Shown here: one piece after another, positions 51,400 through 61,200 of the stretch
How positions within the stretch are numbered: the stretch's first letter is position 1
Layout: each line of letters starts with the position of its first letter
Origin: Mycobacterium sp. 852013-51886_SCH5428379
Lineage (GTDB): Bacteria; Actinomycetota; Actinomycetes; Mycobacteriales; Mycobacteriaceae
Length of the DNA stretch: 64,000 nucleotides
Direction: 5' to 3'
Assembly (NCBI RefSeq): GCF_001665575.1
Contig: NZ_LZSU01000052.1
Span: 62,001-126,000, forward strand
The notes under the pieces: generated by a model
What the model saw: the letters and a program-made list of their open reading frames with translations, nothing else
Databases searched by the model: none
Told to the model about the DNA's origin: nothing
Made by a program: the position numbers and the translations under genes

Positions 51400-54300
51400 A
51401 TGCGGCGCGACCGGCGAATCGGCGAACCGTTCGATTCGGCGAATCCTCCGCAGCCGATGACCGCCCGGACAGCCGAACCCGTCGCCGTCATCGGCATGGC
51501 CTGCCGGCTCCCCGGCGGAATCGATTCTCCGGAGCGGATGTGGGCAGCGTTGCTGCGAGGGGCGAATCTCGTCACGGAGGCCCCGGCCGACCGATGGGAG
51601 CACGACGCGCCGCGGTGGGGTGCGTTCCTTGACGACGTCGCCGGATTCGACGCGAAGTTCTTCGGTATCGATGATGACGAGGCCGCGGCGCTCGACCCGC
51701 ATCACCGCCTGCTGCTCGAGTCGGCGTGGGAGGCCGTCGAACACGCCGGACTCGATCCGTCCGCGCTGACCGACTCGCTTGCCGGGGTGTTCGTCGGACT
51801 GACCGGCACCGTCTCCGGTTCGGCATCGGACCGCATCGCCGGGAGCATGGGATTGCGCGGACCGGCCTTGACCGTGGACACCGCGTGCTCGTCGGGGCTG
51901 ACGGCCGTACACCTGGGCTGCCGGAGTCTGAGCGACGGCGAGAGCGACCTCGTGCTGGTCGGTGGGGCGTCGCTCGTGCTCGACCCGCGGACGTTCGTCG
52001 CCGAGCAGGGCGATCTCTCGCCGACGGGGCGGTGCTCCGCCTTCGACGCCGCCGCCGACGGCTGTACGCCGGGCGAGGCCGTCGCGGTGGTGGTGCTCAA
52101 GCGGCTCACCGACGCGCAGCGCGACGGCGACCGGATCCTCGGCGTCATCCGGGGCACCGCCGTCGGCCACGACAGCCGCGACGGGCAGGCCCACGCGACG
52201 CTGTACCGCGCCGCGCTCGACGCCGCAGGGGTCGATGCGGGCACGGTCGCGATGATCGAGGCGCACGGACCCGGAACCCCGGCGGCCGACGCCGCCGAGT
52301 ACGCCGGACTGTGCGAGGTATACGGCGTCGACAGCTCCTGCGCGGTGGGCTCGGTGACGACGAACCTCGGGCACACCCGGTCGGCGTCCGGATTGCTCGG
52401 GTTGATCAAGACGGTCCTGGCGCTGCAGCACGGCGTCATCCCGGAGCACCTGCACTTCAGCCGCCTGCCCGACGCCGCGGCACGGATCGGCACGAACCTG
52501 TTCGTACCGCAGGAACTCGTCGGCTGGCCCGCGCAGGGCCGCCATCCCCGCCGGGCCGCGGTCTCATCGCACGGCGCGTCGGGAACCAATGTGCACGCCG
52601 TCCTCGAGCAGGCACCGGAGCCGGCCGCGGAGCCGGCGGCGACGACCGCAGGCCCCCTGCTGTTTCCGCTCTCGTCGACATCGCCGGAGGCGTTGCGCCG
52701 CAGTGCCGTTCGACTGGCCGAGTGGATACAGGACCGTGACGAGGTGGCATTGCCGGACGTCGCGTACACCCTGGCGCGCCGGCGGGCGCACCGGCCGGTC
52801 CGCACCGCGGTCCTCGCGGAGAGCGGGCCCGGCCTCGCCGAGGCGTTGCGGGAGCTCGCCGCGGGCGATACCGCCCATCCGGCGGCGGTCGGAGACGACG
52901 ACCGCGGACCGGTGTGGGTGTTCTCCGGCCAGGCGACGCCGTGGGCCGGGATGGGCGCCGATCTCCTCGCCGCCGAACCGGCTTTCGCGGCGGCCGTCGA
53001 AGAGATCGAACCCCTCGTCCGCCACGAATCCGGGTTCTCGGTGACCGAGGCGATGTCCGGACCCGAAGCACCGACCGGTGTCGACCGCATCGAGCCGACG
53101 CTGTTCGCGATGCAGGTGGCCGCCGCCACCGCGTTGGCGGCCCGCGGGGCCCGTCCGGGCGCGGTGATCGGACGGTCGACCGGCGAGATCGCCGCCGCGG
53201 TGGTCGCGGGTGCGCTGTCCCTGGCGGACGGCGTGCGCGTAGTCTGCCGCAGTTCCCGGCTGATGGCCACTGTCGCGGACGGCGGGGCGATGGCCGAGGT
53301 GGATCTTCCTGCCAAACAGGTGCTTTCGGAGCTGACGCAGAACGCGGTCAAGGATGCGGCGATTGCGGTAGTGGCCGCACCGCAGACCACCGTGATCGCG
53401 GGCGCCGCAACGCGGGTGCACGACTTCGCCGCCACCTGGCGCCAACGGGACGTAGGGGTGCGGGAGATCGCCGTGGACGTGGCCGCCAACTCGCCCCAGC
53501 TCGACCCAATCCTGACCGAACTCGCGGCTGCGCTGGCCGACGTCGAACCGCTGCGACCCACGGTCCCCTACTACTCGGCGACCGGGTTCGACCCCCGCGA
53601 GGAACCGGTGTGCGACGGCAGGTACTGGGTGCAGGGACTGCGCCGCACCGTGCGGTTCTCCGCCGCGGTGCGGGCCGCGCTCGAAGACGGATACCGGATC
53701 TTCGCCGAACTGGGCCCGCATCCCGTGCTCGCCGAGCCGGTCGAACGGACCGCCCGCAGCCTGGATTTGCCCCTGGTCACGCTCGCGGCGCTGCAGCCCG
53801 GTGCGGACATGCCCTGCGGGCTGGCGGGTTTCGTCGCCGAGCTGCACACCGCCGGCGCCGCCGTCGACTTCTCCGTGCCGTATCCCACCGGCCGGCTCAT
53901 CGACACCCCGCTGCCGTCGTGGACCCACCGCCGGTTCTCGCTCGCCGATCAGGCACCGGAAGCCACCACACCCGGCGGACGGACGGTGTCGGTGCATCCG
54001 CTGCTGGGCCCGCACGTGCAACTCCAGCAGCAACCCGAGCGGTACGTGTGGCGGGCCGAGGTGGGCACCGCCGCCCATCCGTGGTTGGCCGAGCTCGGCA
54101 CGACCGCGCTGCCCGCCGCCGTGTACTGCGAGATGGCCATGGCCGCAGCAGGTGTGGTTCTCGGCGAGCGCACCGAGGTCCGCGACCTGCACTTCGGTCC
54201 GGGGTTGCCGTTCGACGGAGGCATCTCGCTCGGCGCCGCGGCCTCGCTGTCACCCCCGGCCGCAGCGGAGTTCGTCGTCGAGTCGAACGACGACGGCATG

Positions 54301-57300
54301 TGCCGGCGGCAGGTGACCGCAACCCTGGGTGTCGCCGCCGACGACGACGAACCCTCCCCGTACGACCTGCCCGCGCTGACGGCCGCATATGCGGAGTACG
54401 CGGACGGCGCAATGCTGCCCATTCTGGGTACCGTCCGCATCAGCGGCGACGCGGCCGGTTCGGTGCTTGCAGAGCTCGCCCTGCCGGACGAATTGCGCTC
54501 GCAGCAGAGCGCTTTCGGTGTTCATCCCATGCTGTTGGACGCCTGCCTGCGCGCGGTGGCGGCCAGTCCACGTCTCGACGCGCTCGACGGTCGGGCGCTG
54601 GGGGCCCCGGTCCGGATGCACCGACTGCGCGTCCACCGGTCGGTGCGAGGGGCCCGCTACTGCCACGTCCGGGTGACCCGCGCCGACGCGACCGGCGTCG
54701 ACGCCGATCTCGACCTCCTCGACGAGCACGGCGCCGTCCTGCTCAGCGCGCAGGGGTGTGCGTTCGGCACCGAGACCGTCGACGACACCGACCGGGTTCT
54801 CGACGACCGGTTGCTTGCCGTCGACTGGCACCCCCGTCGCTCCCCGGAGCCGTCCCGCGACGAGGCCGGTTCGTGGCTGGTGCTCACAGCGGCCACCTCC
54901 GCGGGCACCTCGGCAGGCGAAGTGACCACGGCTCTGCGCGATCACGGCGCGCACTGCACCGCGATGTCGTGGTTTCCCCACGGCGATCACGTCGCGGCCG
55001 CTGCCGCTCTCGGCGCGCACCTCAGCGAGCGCCAGTACGCCGGCGTGGCGATCGTGACCGGACCCGGACCCGGCACCACACCGTCCGGCCCGCTGTCGGG
55101 CCTCGCATGCACCCGGCACCTGCTGCGCATCGCCCGGGAGATCACCGGGGTGCCTGGCCGGCTCCCCCACCTCGTGGTGGTGACCCGCGCCGCCCAGACC
55201 GTGCTGCGCACCGACGTGGCCGATCTGGACCAGGGCGGTGTCCGCGGCCTGCTGCGGGTCCTGGGCGCCGAGCTTCCCCACCTGCGCGTAACCCACATCG
55301 ACGTCGACGAACGCACCGGTCCCGCCGTCCTGGCGGGGCAGCTCCTCAGCGACTCCGACGAGGACGAGACCGCGTGGCGGGACGGCGTCTGGCACACCGC
55401 GCGGTTGCGGCCCGCGCCGCTGCGCCCCGAGGACCGGCAGACCATCGTCGCCGACCACGAACACGATGGGTTCCGTTTGCAGATCCGCAACCCGGGTGAC
55501 CTGGAGACGTTGGAGCCCGTCTCCTGCGCACGCGCGGAGCCGGGACCCGGTCAGATCGAAATCGCCGTCCACGCGTCCAGCCTCAACTTCGCCGACGTCC
55601 TGGTCGCCATGGGGCGGTATCCGTCCGACGGTGAGACCCCCGGTCTCGGAACAGATTTCGCCGGAGTGGTCACGCGTGTCGGGCCGGATGTCACCGACCA
55701 CCGGGTGGGCGACCGCGTAGGTGGATTCTCCCCCGCCGGCTGCTGGGGGACGTTCCTCACCTGCGACACCCGGCTGGCCATCCCCCTTCCGCGCACACTG
55801 ACCGACCAGGAAGCCGTCGCGGCGGCCACCGCGACCGTCACCGCGTGGTACGGGTTGTACGAACAGGCCAGGATCTCGTCGTCCGACCGGGTGCTCATCC
55901 ACTCCGCGACCGGCGGTGTCGGCCAGGCGGCGATCGCGATCGCCCGCGCCGCGGGAGCGCAGATCTACGCCACCGCCGGGTCGGCGGAACGCCGGGAACT
56001 GTTGCGCAACATGGGTATCGAGCACGTCTACGATTCCCGCAGCACCGCCTTCGCCGACGAGATCCGCCACGACACCGCGGGCTACGGTGTCGACATCGTC
56101 CTCAATTCCCTCACCGGAGCGGCGCAACGCGCCGGACTCGAACTGCTCGCCGCCGGTGGCCGGTTCGTGGAGATCGGCAAACGCGACGTCTACGGCAACA
56201 CCCAGCTCGGGCTGTACCCGTTCCGCCGGAACCTCACCTTCCACTACGTCGACCTGGCGCTCCTGGCGTCCAGCCACCCCCGCCGGGTGGCCGAACTGCT
56301 CCGCACGGTGTTCGGTCTCGTCGCCGACGGCGCCCTTCCGGCCCCGCGGCACACGACCTACCGGCTGGCCGACGCCGCCGACGCGATCCGCACGATGGCC
56401 GCCGCGCAGCACACCGGAAAACTCGTGCTCGAGGTACCGCGGCCCGCGCACAGCACCGTGGTGACACCGCCCGAGCAGGTGCGCGTCTTCCGTCCGGACG
56501 GCGCCTATGTCGTCACCGACGGGCTGAGCGACCTCGGACTGTTCCTCGCCGAGAAGATGGCCGACGGCGGCTGCGGGCGCATCGTGCTCACCTCCCCGGC
56601 CCAGCCCACACTCAAGGCCCTCGAGACGATCGAGCTGATCCGGGTGATGGGCGCCGACGTCGTCGTGCATTGCGGCGACATCGCCGACCCCGACACGGCG
56701 CAACGACTGGTGGCCACTGCGACGACCACCGGCCTGCCGGTGCGCGGCGTCGTGCACGCCGCGGCGGGCGGATCGGATGCGGCGCTGGCCGACGTCACCG
56801 ACGACCTACTCGAAAAGCACTGGGCCGCCAAGGTGCACGGGGCCTGGAACCTGCACACCGCGACCGTCGATCAGCCGCTCGACTGGTTCTGTTCGTTCTC
56901 GTCGGCCGCCGCGCTGGTCGGGGCACCGGGTTGCGGCGCCTCCGCGACGGCGAACAGCTGGCTGGACTCCTTCAGCCGGTGGCGGCGGGCGCAGGGCCTG
57001 CCCGCCACGGCGATCGCCTGGGGCGCCTGGAGCCGGATCGGCAACGCCCCGGCCGCCGGGGCGGATGCCGGCGCGGAGACCGCCGCCATCGCCCCCGACG
57101 AGGGCGCCCGCGCGTTCGAGGCACTGCTGCGCCACGACCGCGCGCACACCGGCTACGCACCGATCGCCGGATCGACGTGGCTGACGACGTTCGCCCACCG
57201 CAGCCCGTTCGCGGAGGCCTTCCGCCGCTCCGAGGAGAACCATGCCGACACCGGCCGGCTGCGCCTCGTCCTCGAGGCGCTGCCGGCCGATGAACGGCCC

Positions 57301-57549
57301 GGCCGGTTGCGGCGGCTGATCTCCGACCAGATCAGCCTGGTGCTGCGGCGCAGCATCGACGCCGACCGGCCGCTGTCCGAGTACGGCGTGGATTCGCTGG
57401 GCGCATTGGAGTTGCGGACCCGTATCGAATCCGAGACGGGTATCCGGCTGGCGACCAGCGATCTGGCCGACCGGTCGGTGCGCGACCTCGCTGATCTGCT
57501 GTGCCTCAAACTCTCGTCCGACTCCACTGCCGGCTCAGGAGGATCGTGA
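51400..57549 (+). CDS. Mas-type iterative polyketide synthase with degenerate catalytic sites
   Basis: A 2,049-residue type I PKS with order KS-AT-DH-ER-KR-ACP. KS (about 25-420): Cys163 (DTACSSGL), His289 (EAHGPGT) and His325 (NLGHT) are kept, but the Lys of the KS motif is Thr320 (GSVTTN). AT (about 500-800): nucleophile Ser593 is kept as GRSTGE, but the catalytic His is Asn697 (VAANSPQ). DH: the LADHxV His region is shortened (PWLAELGTTALPAAVY, residues 894-909) and the later Q/H is Arg1051. ER (about 1360-1690) looks intact, with HSATGGVGQA at 1501. KR: the Rossmann TGGLGGLG is TDGLSDLG (1706-1713) and the Tyr is Ser1848 (GASATAN). ACP Ser1999 (VDSLG) is intact. The ATG at 51400 follows GAGGAG. 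The stop overlaps the ICMT-like start. Confidence 0.9.
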   Translation: MRRDRRIGEPFDSANPPQPMTARTAEPVAVIGMACRLPGGIDSPERMWAALLRGANLVTEAPADRWEHDAPRWGAFLDDVAGFDAKFFGIDDDEAAALDPHHRLLLESAWEAVEHAGLDPSALTDSLAGVFVGLTGTVSGSASDRIAGSMGLRGPALTVDTACSSGLTAVHLGCRSLSDGESDLVLVGGASLVLDPRTFVAEQGDLSPTGRCSAFDAAADGCTPGEAVAVVVLKRLTDAQRDGDRILGVIRGTAVGHDSRDGQAHATLYRAALDAAGVDAGTVAMIEAHGPGTPAADAAEYAGLCEVYGVDSSCAVGSVTTNLGHTRSASGLLGLIKTVLALQHGVIPEHLHFSRLPDAAARIGTNLFVPQELVGWPAQGRHPRRAAVSSHGASGTNVHAVLEQAPEPAAEPAATTAGPLLFPLSSTSPEALRRSAVRLAEWIQDRDEVALPDVAYTLARRRAHRPVRTAVLAESGPGLAEALRELAAGDTAHPAAVGDDDRGPVWVFSGQATPWAGMGADLLAAEPAFAAAVEEIEPLVRHESGFSVTEAMSGPEAPTGVDRIEPTLFAMQVAAATALAARGARPGAVIGRSTGEIAAAVVAGALSLADGVRVVCRSSRLMATVADGGAMAEVDLPAKQVLSELTQNAVKDAAIAVVAAPQTTVIAGAATRVHDFAATWRQRDVGVREIAVDVAANSPQLDPILTELAAALADVEPLRPTVPYYSATGFDPREEPVCDGRYWVQGLRRTVRFSAAVRAALEDGYRIFAELGPHPVLAEPVERTARSLDLPLVTLAALQPGADMPCGLAGFVAELHTAGAAVDFSVPYPTGRLIDTPLPSWTHRRFSLADQAPEATTPGGRTVSVHPLLGPHVQLQQQPERYVWRAEVGTAAHPWLAELGTTALPAAVYCEMAMAAAGVVLGERTEVRDLHFGPGLPFDGGISLGAAASLSPPAAAEFVVESNDDGMCRRQVTATLGVAADDDEPSPYDLPALTAAYAEYADGAMLPILGTVRISGDAAGSVLAELALPDELRSQQSAFGVHPMLLDACLRAVAASPRLDALDGRALGAPVRMHRLRVHRSVRGARYCHVRVTRADATGVDADLDLLDEHGAVLLSAQGCAFGTETVDDTDRVLDDRLLAVDWHPRRSPEPSRDEAGSWLVLTAATSAGTSAGEVTTALRDHGAHCTAMSWFPHGDHVAAAAALGAHLSERQYAGVAIVTGPGPGTTPSGPLSGLACTRHLLRIAREITGVPGRLPHLVVVTRAAQTVLRTDVADLDQGGVRGLLRVLGAELPHLRVTHIDVDERTGPAVLAGQLLSDSDEDETAWRDGVWHTARLRPAPLRPEDRQTIVADHEHDGFRLQIRNPGDLETLEPVSCARAEPGPGQIEIAVHASSLNFADVLVAMGRYPSDGETPGLGTDFAGVVTRVGPDVTDHRVGDRVGGFSPAGCWGTFLTCDTRLAIPLPRTLTDQEAVAAATATVTAWYGLYEQARISSSDRVLIHSATGGVGQAAIAIARAAGAQIYATAGSAERRELLRNMGIEHVYDSRSTAFADEIRHDTAGYGVDIVLNSLTGAAQRAGLELLAAGGRFVEIGKRDVYGNTQLGLYPFRRNLTFHYVDLALLASSHPRRVAELLRTVFGLVADGALPAPRHTTYRLADAADAIRTMAAAQHTGKLVLEVPRPAHSTVVTPPEQVRVFRPDGAYVVTDGLSDLGLFLAEKMADGGCGRIVLTSPAQPTLKALETIELIRVMGADVVVHCGDIADPDTAQRLVATATTTGLPVRGVVHAAAGGSDAALADVTDDLLEKHWAAKVHGAWNLHTATVDQPLDWFCSFSSAAALVGAPGCGASATANSWLDSFSRWRRAQGLPATAIAWGAWSRIGNAPAAGADAGAETAAIAPDEGARAFEALLRHDRAHTGYAPIAGSTWLTTFAHRSPFAEAFRRSEENHADTGRLRLVLEALPADERPGRLRRLISDQISLVLRRSIDADRPLSEYGVDSLGALELRTRIESETGIRLATSDLADRSVRDLADLLCLKLSSDSTAGSGGS

Positions 57550-58220
57550 AAGCCGTTCTGCGAGTATTCGTCTCCGGGCTCATCCAGGTGTGCTCGATCG
57601 CCGCGCTGATCTTTCTGCCCGCGGGGACGTTCTCCTACTGGCAGGCGTGGCTGTTCCTGGCCGTGTTCGCGCTGACGGCCTGGGTCCCCAGCGTCTATCT
57701 ACAGATCACCAATCCCGCTGCGCTGCAACGGCGGATGCGGGGCGGTCCGACGGCCGAAGCGCGCCGGGCGCAGAAGATCGTGATGGCCGGGCTGTACCTC
57801 TCGCTGGCTGCGATGTGCGTGGTCGGCGGATTGGACCACCGGTTCGGCTGGTCGTCGGTGCCTGCGGCCGTCTGCGTACTCGGCGCCGCGCTGGTGGGCG
57901 CCGGCCTGACGGTCGTCGTGATGGTCACCACGCAGAACACCTACGCCTCGACGACCGTCCAGGTCGAGGCGGGCCAGAACGTGGTATCCACCGGGCTGTA
58001 CGGGCTGGTGCGCCATCCGATGTACACCGGCAACGCGATCATGATGGTCGGCATCCCGCTGGCCCTCGGCTCCTACTGGGCGCTGCTCTTCGTCGCCACC
58101 GGTGTGATGGTGCTGGCCTCCCGGATCCGGGACGAGGAGACACTGCTCCGGGAGGAGCTCACCGGATACCGCGACTACACCACCCGGGTCCGCTACCGTC
58201 TGGTGCCCTGCGTCTGGTGA
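57546..58220 (+). CDS. Isoprenylcysteine carboxyl methyltransferase-like membrane protein
   Basis: A 224-residue membrane protein with about five transmembrane helices. The C-terminal block LVRHPMYTGNAIMMVGIPLALGS and RIRDEETLLREELTGYRDYTTRVRYRL is the ICMT/PEMT SAM-binding site. The family O-methylates a carboxylate or an N/S group on a lipid. Translational coupling to the PKS (GTGA overlap) is unusual and suggests that the product, or its lipid or peptidyl intermediate, is methylated. The gene faces the NRPS gene and ends 3 bp before it. Confidence 0.87.
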   Translation: MKAVLRVFVSGLIQVCSIAALIFLPAGTFSYWQAWLFLAVFALTAWVPSVYLQITNPAALQRRMRGGPTAEARRAQKIVMAGLYLSLAAMCVVGGLDHRFGWSSVPAAVCVLGAALVGAGLTVVVMVTTQNTYASTTVQVEAGQNVVSTGLYGLVRHPMYTGNAIMMVGIPLALGSYWALLFVATGVMVLASRIRDEETLLREELTGYRDYTTRVRYRLVPCVW

Positions 58221-58223
58221 GTC

Positions 58224-61200
58224 TCAGCGGGCCGCCTCCACGGTCCGGCTCAGCTGCGCCACAGTCGGCGCATCGAACAGCGCGGTGACCGCAAGCTCGA
58301 CGCCCAGCGCGGTACGAATGCCGGCGATCACCCGCATCGCCGACAGCGAGTCCCCGCCCAGGTCGAAGAACGAGTCGTCGACGCCGACGCGCTCTGCACC
58401 CAGCACGCCGGCGACGATGTCGACGAGTGCGGTCTCCACTTCGTCGGTCGGGGCGCGATAGCCGGCGACCGCTGCGGGAGTGGGCTCTCCGTCGCGGGAT
58501 GCCCCGGGTGTGGGCAGCGGCTGCGTGGGATCGGTGATCATCGCCACCACCACCCGCTGGAACTGCTCGATCAGATCGCCGACGGCTGCATCGTCGAACA
58601 CGTCGGTCCGGTACTGGAGGCGCAGATCGAGTTCGGCACCCGGAACCGCCTGGAGTGCAAGCGGATAGTGGTACAGATCGCGGTTGGCCAGCCCGGCGAC
58701 CGCGAGCCCGTCGTCACCGGAGAGCTTGGCGGCGTCGGTCGGATAGTTCTCGTAGACGAACACGGTGTCGAACAGCTGCTGTCGATCCGCGATCCGGTGA
58801 ATCTCGTAGAGCGGCATGTGTTCGTGTTCGAGGGTGCGGTTGCGGCCGTTGTGCAACTGGTCGAGCAGGTCGGCGGTGGTGGTCGTCGGGGTGACGGTGG
58901 CCCGGACCGGGACCGTGTTGATGAACAGGCCCACCATGGAGTCCGCGCCAACCACCTCGTCGGGTCGGCCCGACACCACGGCGCCGAAAGCGACGTCGCG
59001 CTGACCGGTCAGCCGGCATAGGACCTGCGCCCACGCTGCCTGCAGCACCGTGCTGACGGTGGTCTGGTGCGCGCGGGCCAGTTCGCCCAACGCCCGGGTG
59101 GTGGGTTCCGGAAGTTTGTGGGCGGCAACCGAACGCGGGCCCGGTGGCAGCAGCCGCGACGACGGACCGACGAGGGTGGGTTCGCCGAAGCCGGCGAGCA
59201 CCTCGGTCCAGGCGGCGCGGGCGGCGGTGAGATCGCGACCGGTGAGCCAGCTGACGAACCGCCGGTACGGCACCGCAGCGGGTAACCACTGGCCGTAGTA
59301 GCTGGCGAAGATCTCGCCCAGCAGGATCGGCATCGACCAGCCGTCCAGCACGATGTGGTGATTGGTCAGCACGAACCGGTGCTCGTCGGGCGCGGTCCGG
59401 ATCAGTGCGGCCCGGAACGGCGGCTGGCCGGCCAGATCGCAGACCGCTGCCCGCTCGTCGGCGCACAATCGCGCGACACCGGCCTCGACGTGCTGGCCGT
59501 GATCAGTGAGATCGGCGTAGCGCCATGGGATTTCGGGATCGCTCGGGATGATCTGGACCGGTTCGCCGAAGTCTGCACAGAACCGGGCCACGAGGTTCGG
59601 ATGCCGCTGGACGGCCAGGTTCACGGCGTCGTGCAACCGGTGCCGGTCCAGTCGGCCGCAGAGGGTGACGTCCAATTGCACCGCGTAGACGTCGTCGCCG
59701 GCGCCGTGCGCGACGTCGGCGTGGAACAGCAGGCCGCGCTGCAGCGGGGTCAGCGGCAGGATGTCGGCGACCCGGTGCGTGACGCAGAGCTCGTCGATCT
59801 GCTCCTGACGCAGCGTGGCGGGCGCGATGTCGGATGGGGTCAATCCGCCGCCGCCGCCGCGGACGTGTTCGCAGATGCCGGCAAGGGCGTCGAACCACAG
59901 CTCGCTCAGCCGGTTGACCTGCGCGTGGTCCAGCGATGACAGCGCCCACGACCAGCCGGCGCGCAGTCGCGGGCCGGCGTCGGTGTCCACGGTTCCGGCG
60001 TTGAGTTCCACCGTGTGCATCAACGGCATGGGGATGGCCGCGGCCGCGCCGGTCACCGACCAGCCGTCCTGCCGGATCTCCCACATGTCACCGGACACGT
60101 CGCCGCTGCCGGCACCGAGCCGGCCCAGATAGTTGAACCCGATCGGGGGGTCGGTCCCGGCCAGGTCGACATCGTCGTTGAGATAGCGCAGCAGACCGTA
60201 GGTCACGCCGTCCGGCAGGTGCCGCAGCTGCTCCTTGGCATCTTTGACGGCCGCGCCCAGCGCCGCGTCGCCCGTCAGCACCCGATTCCAGGTGAGGCCG
60301 CCCCCGAGGTGAAGGGCCACAGGGTATTTGGTGGTGAACCAGCCCACGGTGCGCGACAGGTCGACGGATACCCGCTCGCTGCCCAGCCCCTCCTCGCCGC
60401 CCAGTTCCTCCTCGCGGCCGTGGCCTTCGGCGTCGATGACGATCGGAGCGGCGCCGGGGTCGCCGAGCACCCCGCAGAACTCCGCCAACGCCAGACCGAA
60501 CGCGATCAGCAGGATGTCGTTGATCCCGGCGTGGAAGGCCGCAGGAACCTCGCCGAGCAGCTGCCGGGTGGTCTCGGTGTCCAGCTCCACCGACAGACTT
60601 CCCGCATTGGCGTAGGTGTCCACTGCGGGGTCGATGGCGGGCAGCGGCGCTGGCACGGCCGTGATCTCCTGCCACGCGAGGGCTTCGGCGACCACCCGCG
60701 GATGGTGGGCGTGTTCGGCCAGCAGGTCCGCCCATCGGGCGAACGACGTGCCCGGGGCGGGGAGTTCCACCGGCTGTCCGGTGCGGTGCAGCGTCCACGC
60801 GAGGTTGATGTCCTCGACCAGGATTCGCCACGACACCCCGTCGACCACCAGGTGGTGGGCGATGACCACCAGCTGTCCCGTCGCGGGCATCCACAGCGCG
60901 CTCATCATCCGGCCGTCCGCCGGGTTCAGCCGTGCTCGCGCCTGGATGACCACCTCGTCGGTCAGCGCATCGACGGTACGCAGGCACAGGTGCGCATCTA
61001 CCGCGCCGGGTTCGGGGACCACCAGCGCCCAGTCGTCGTCGACGCGCAACCGCAACATCGCGTGCCGGTCGAGTACGGCCTGCAGCACCACCACGACGTC
61101 GGCTTCGGTCGCTCCGACCGGGGCCTGCACCACCACGGTCTGGTTGAACTCGTTCACCGGACCCTGCACCTGCCGCAGCCAGTGGATGATCGGGGTGGCC

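Noticed and set aside
54250..56757. Long minus-strand open frame (835 codons) inside the PKS
   Set aside because: The PKS reading is supported by KS, AT, ER and ACP motifs; the opposite frame has none.
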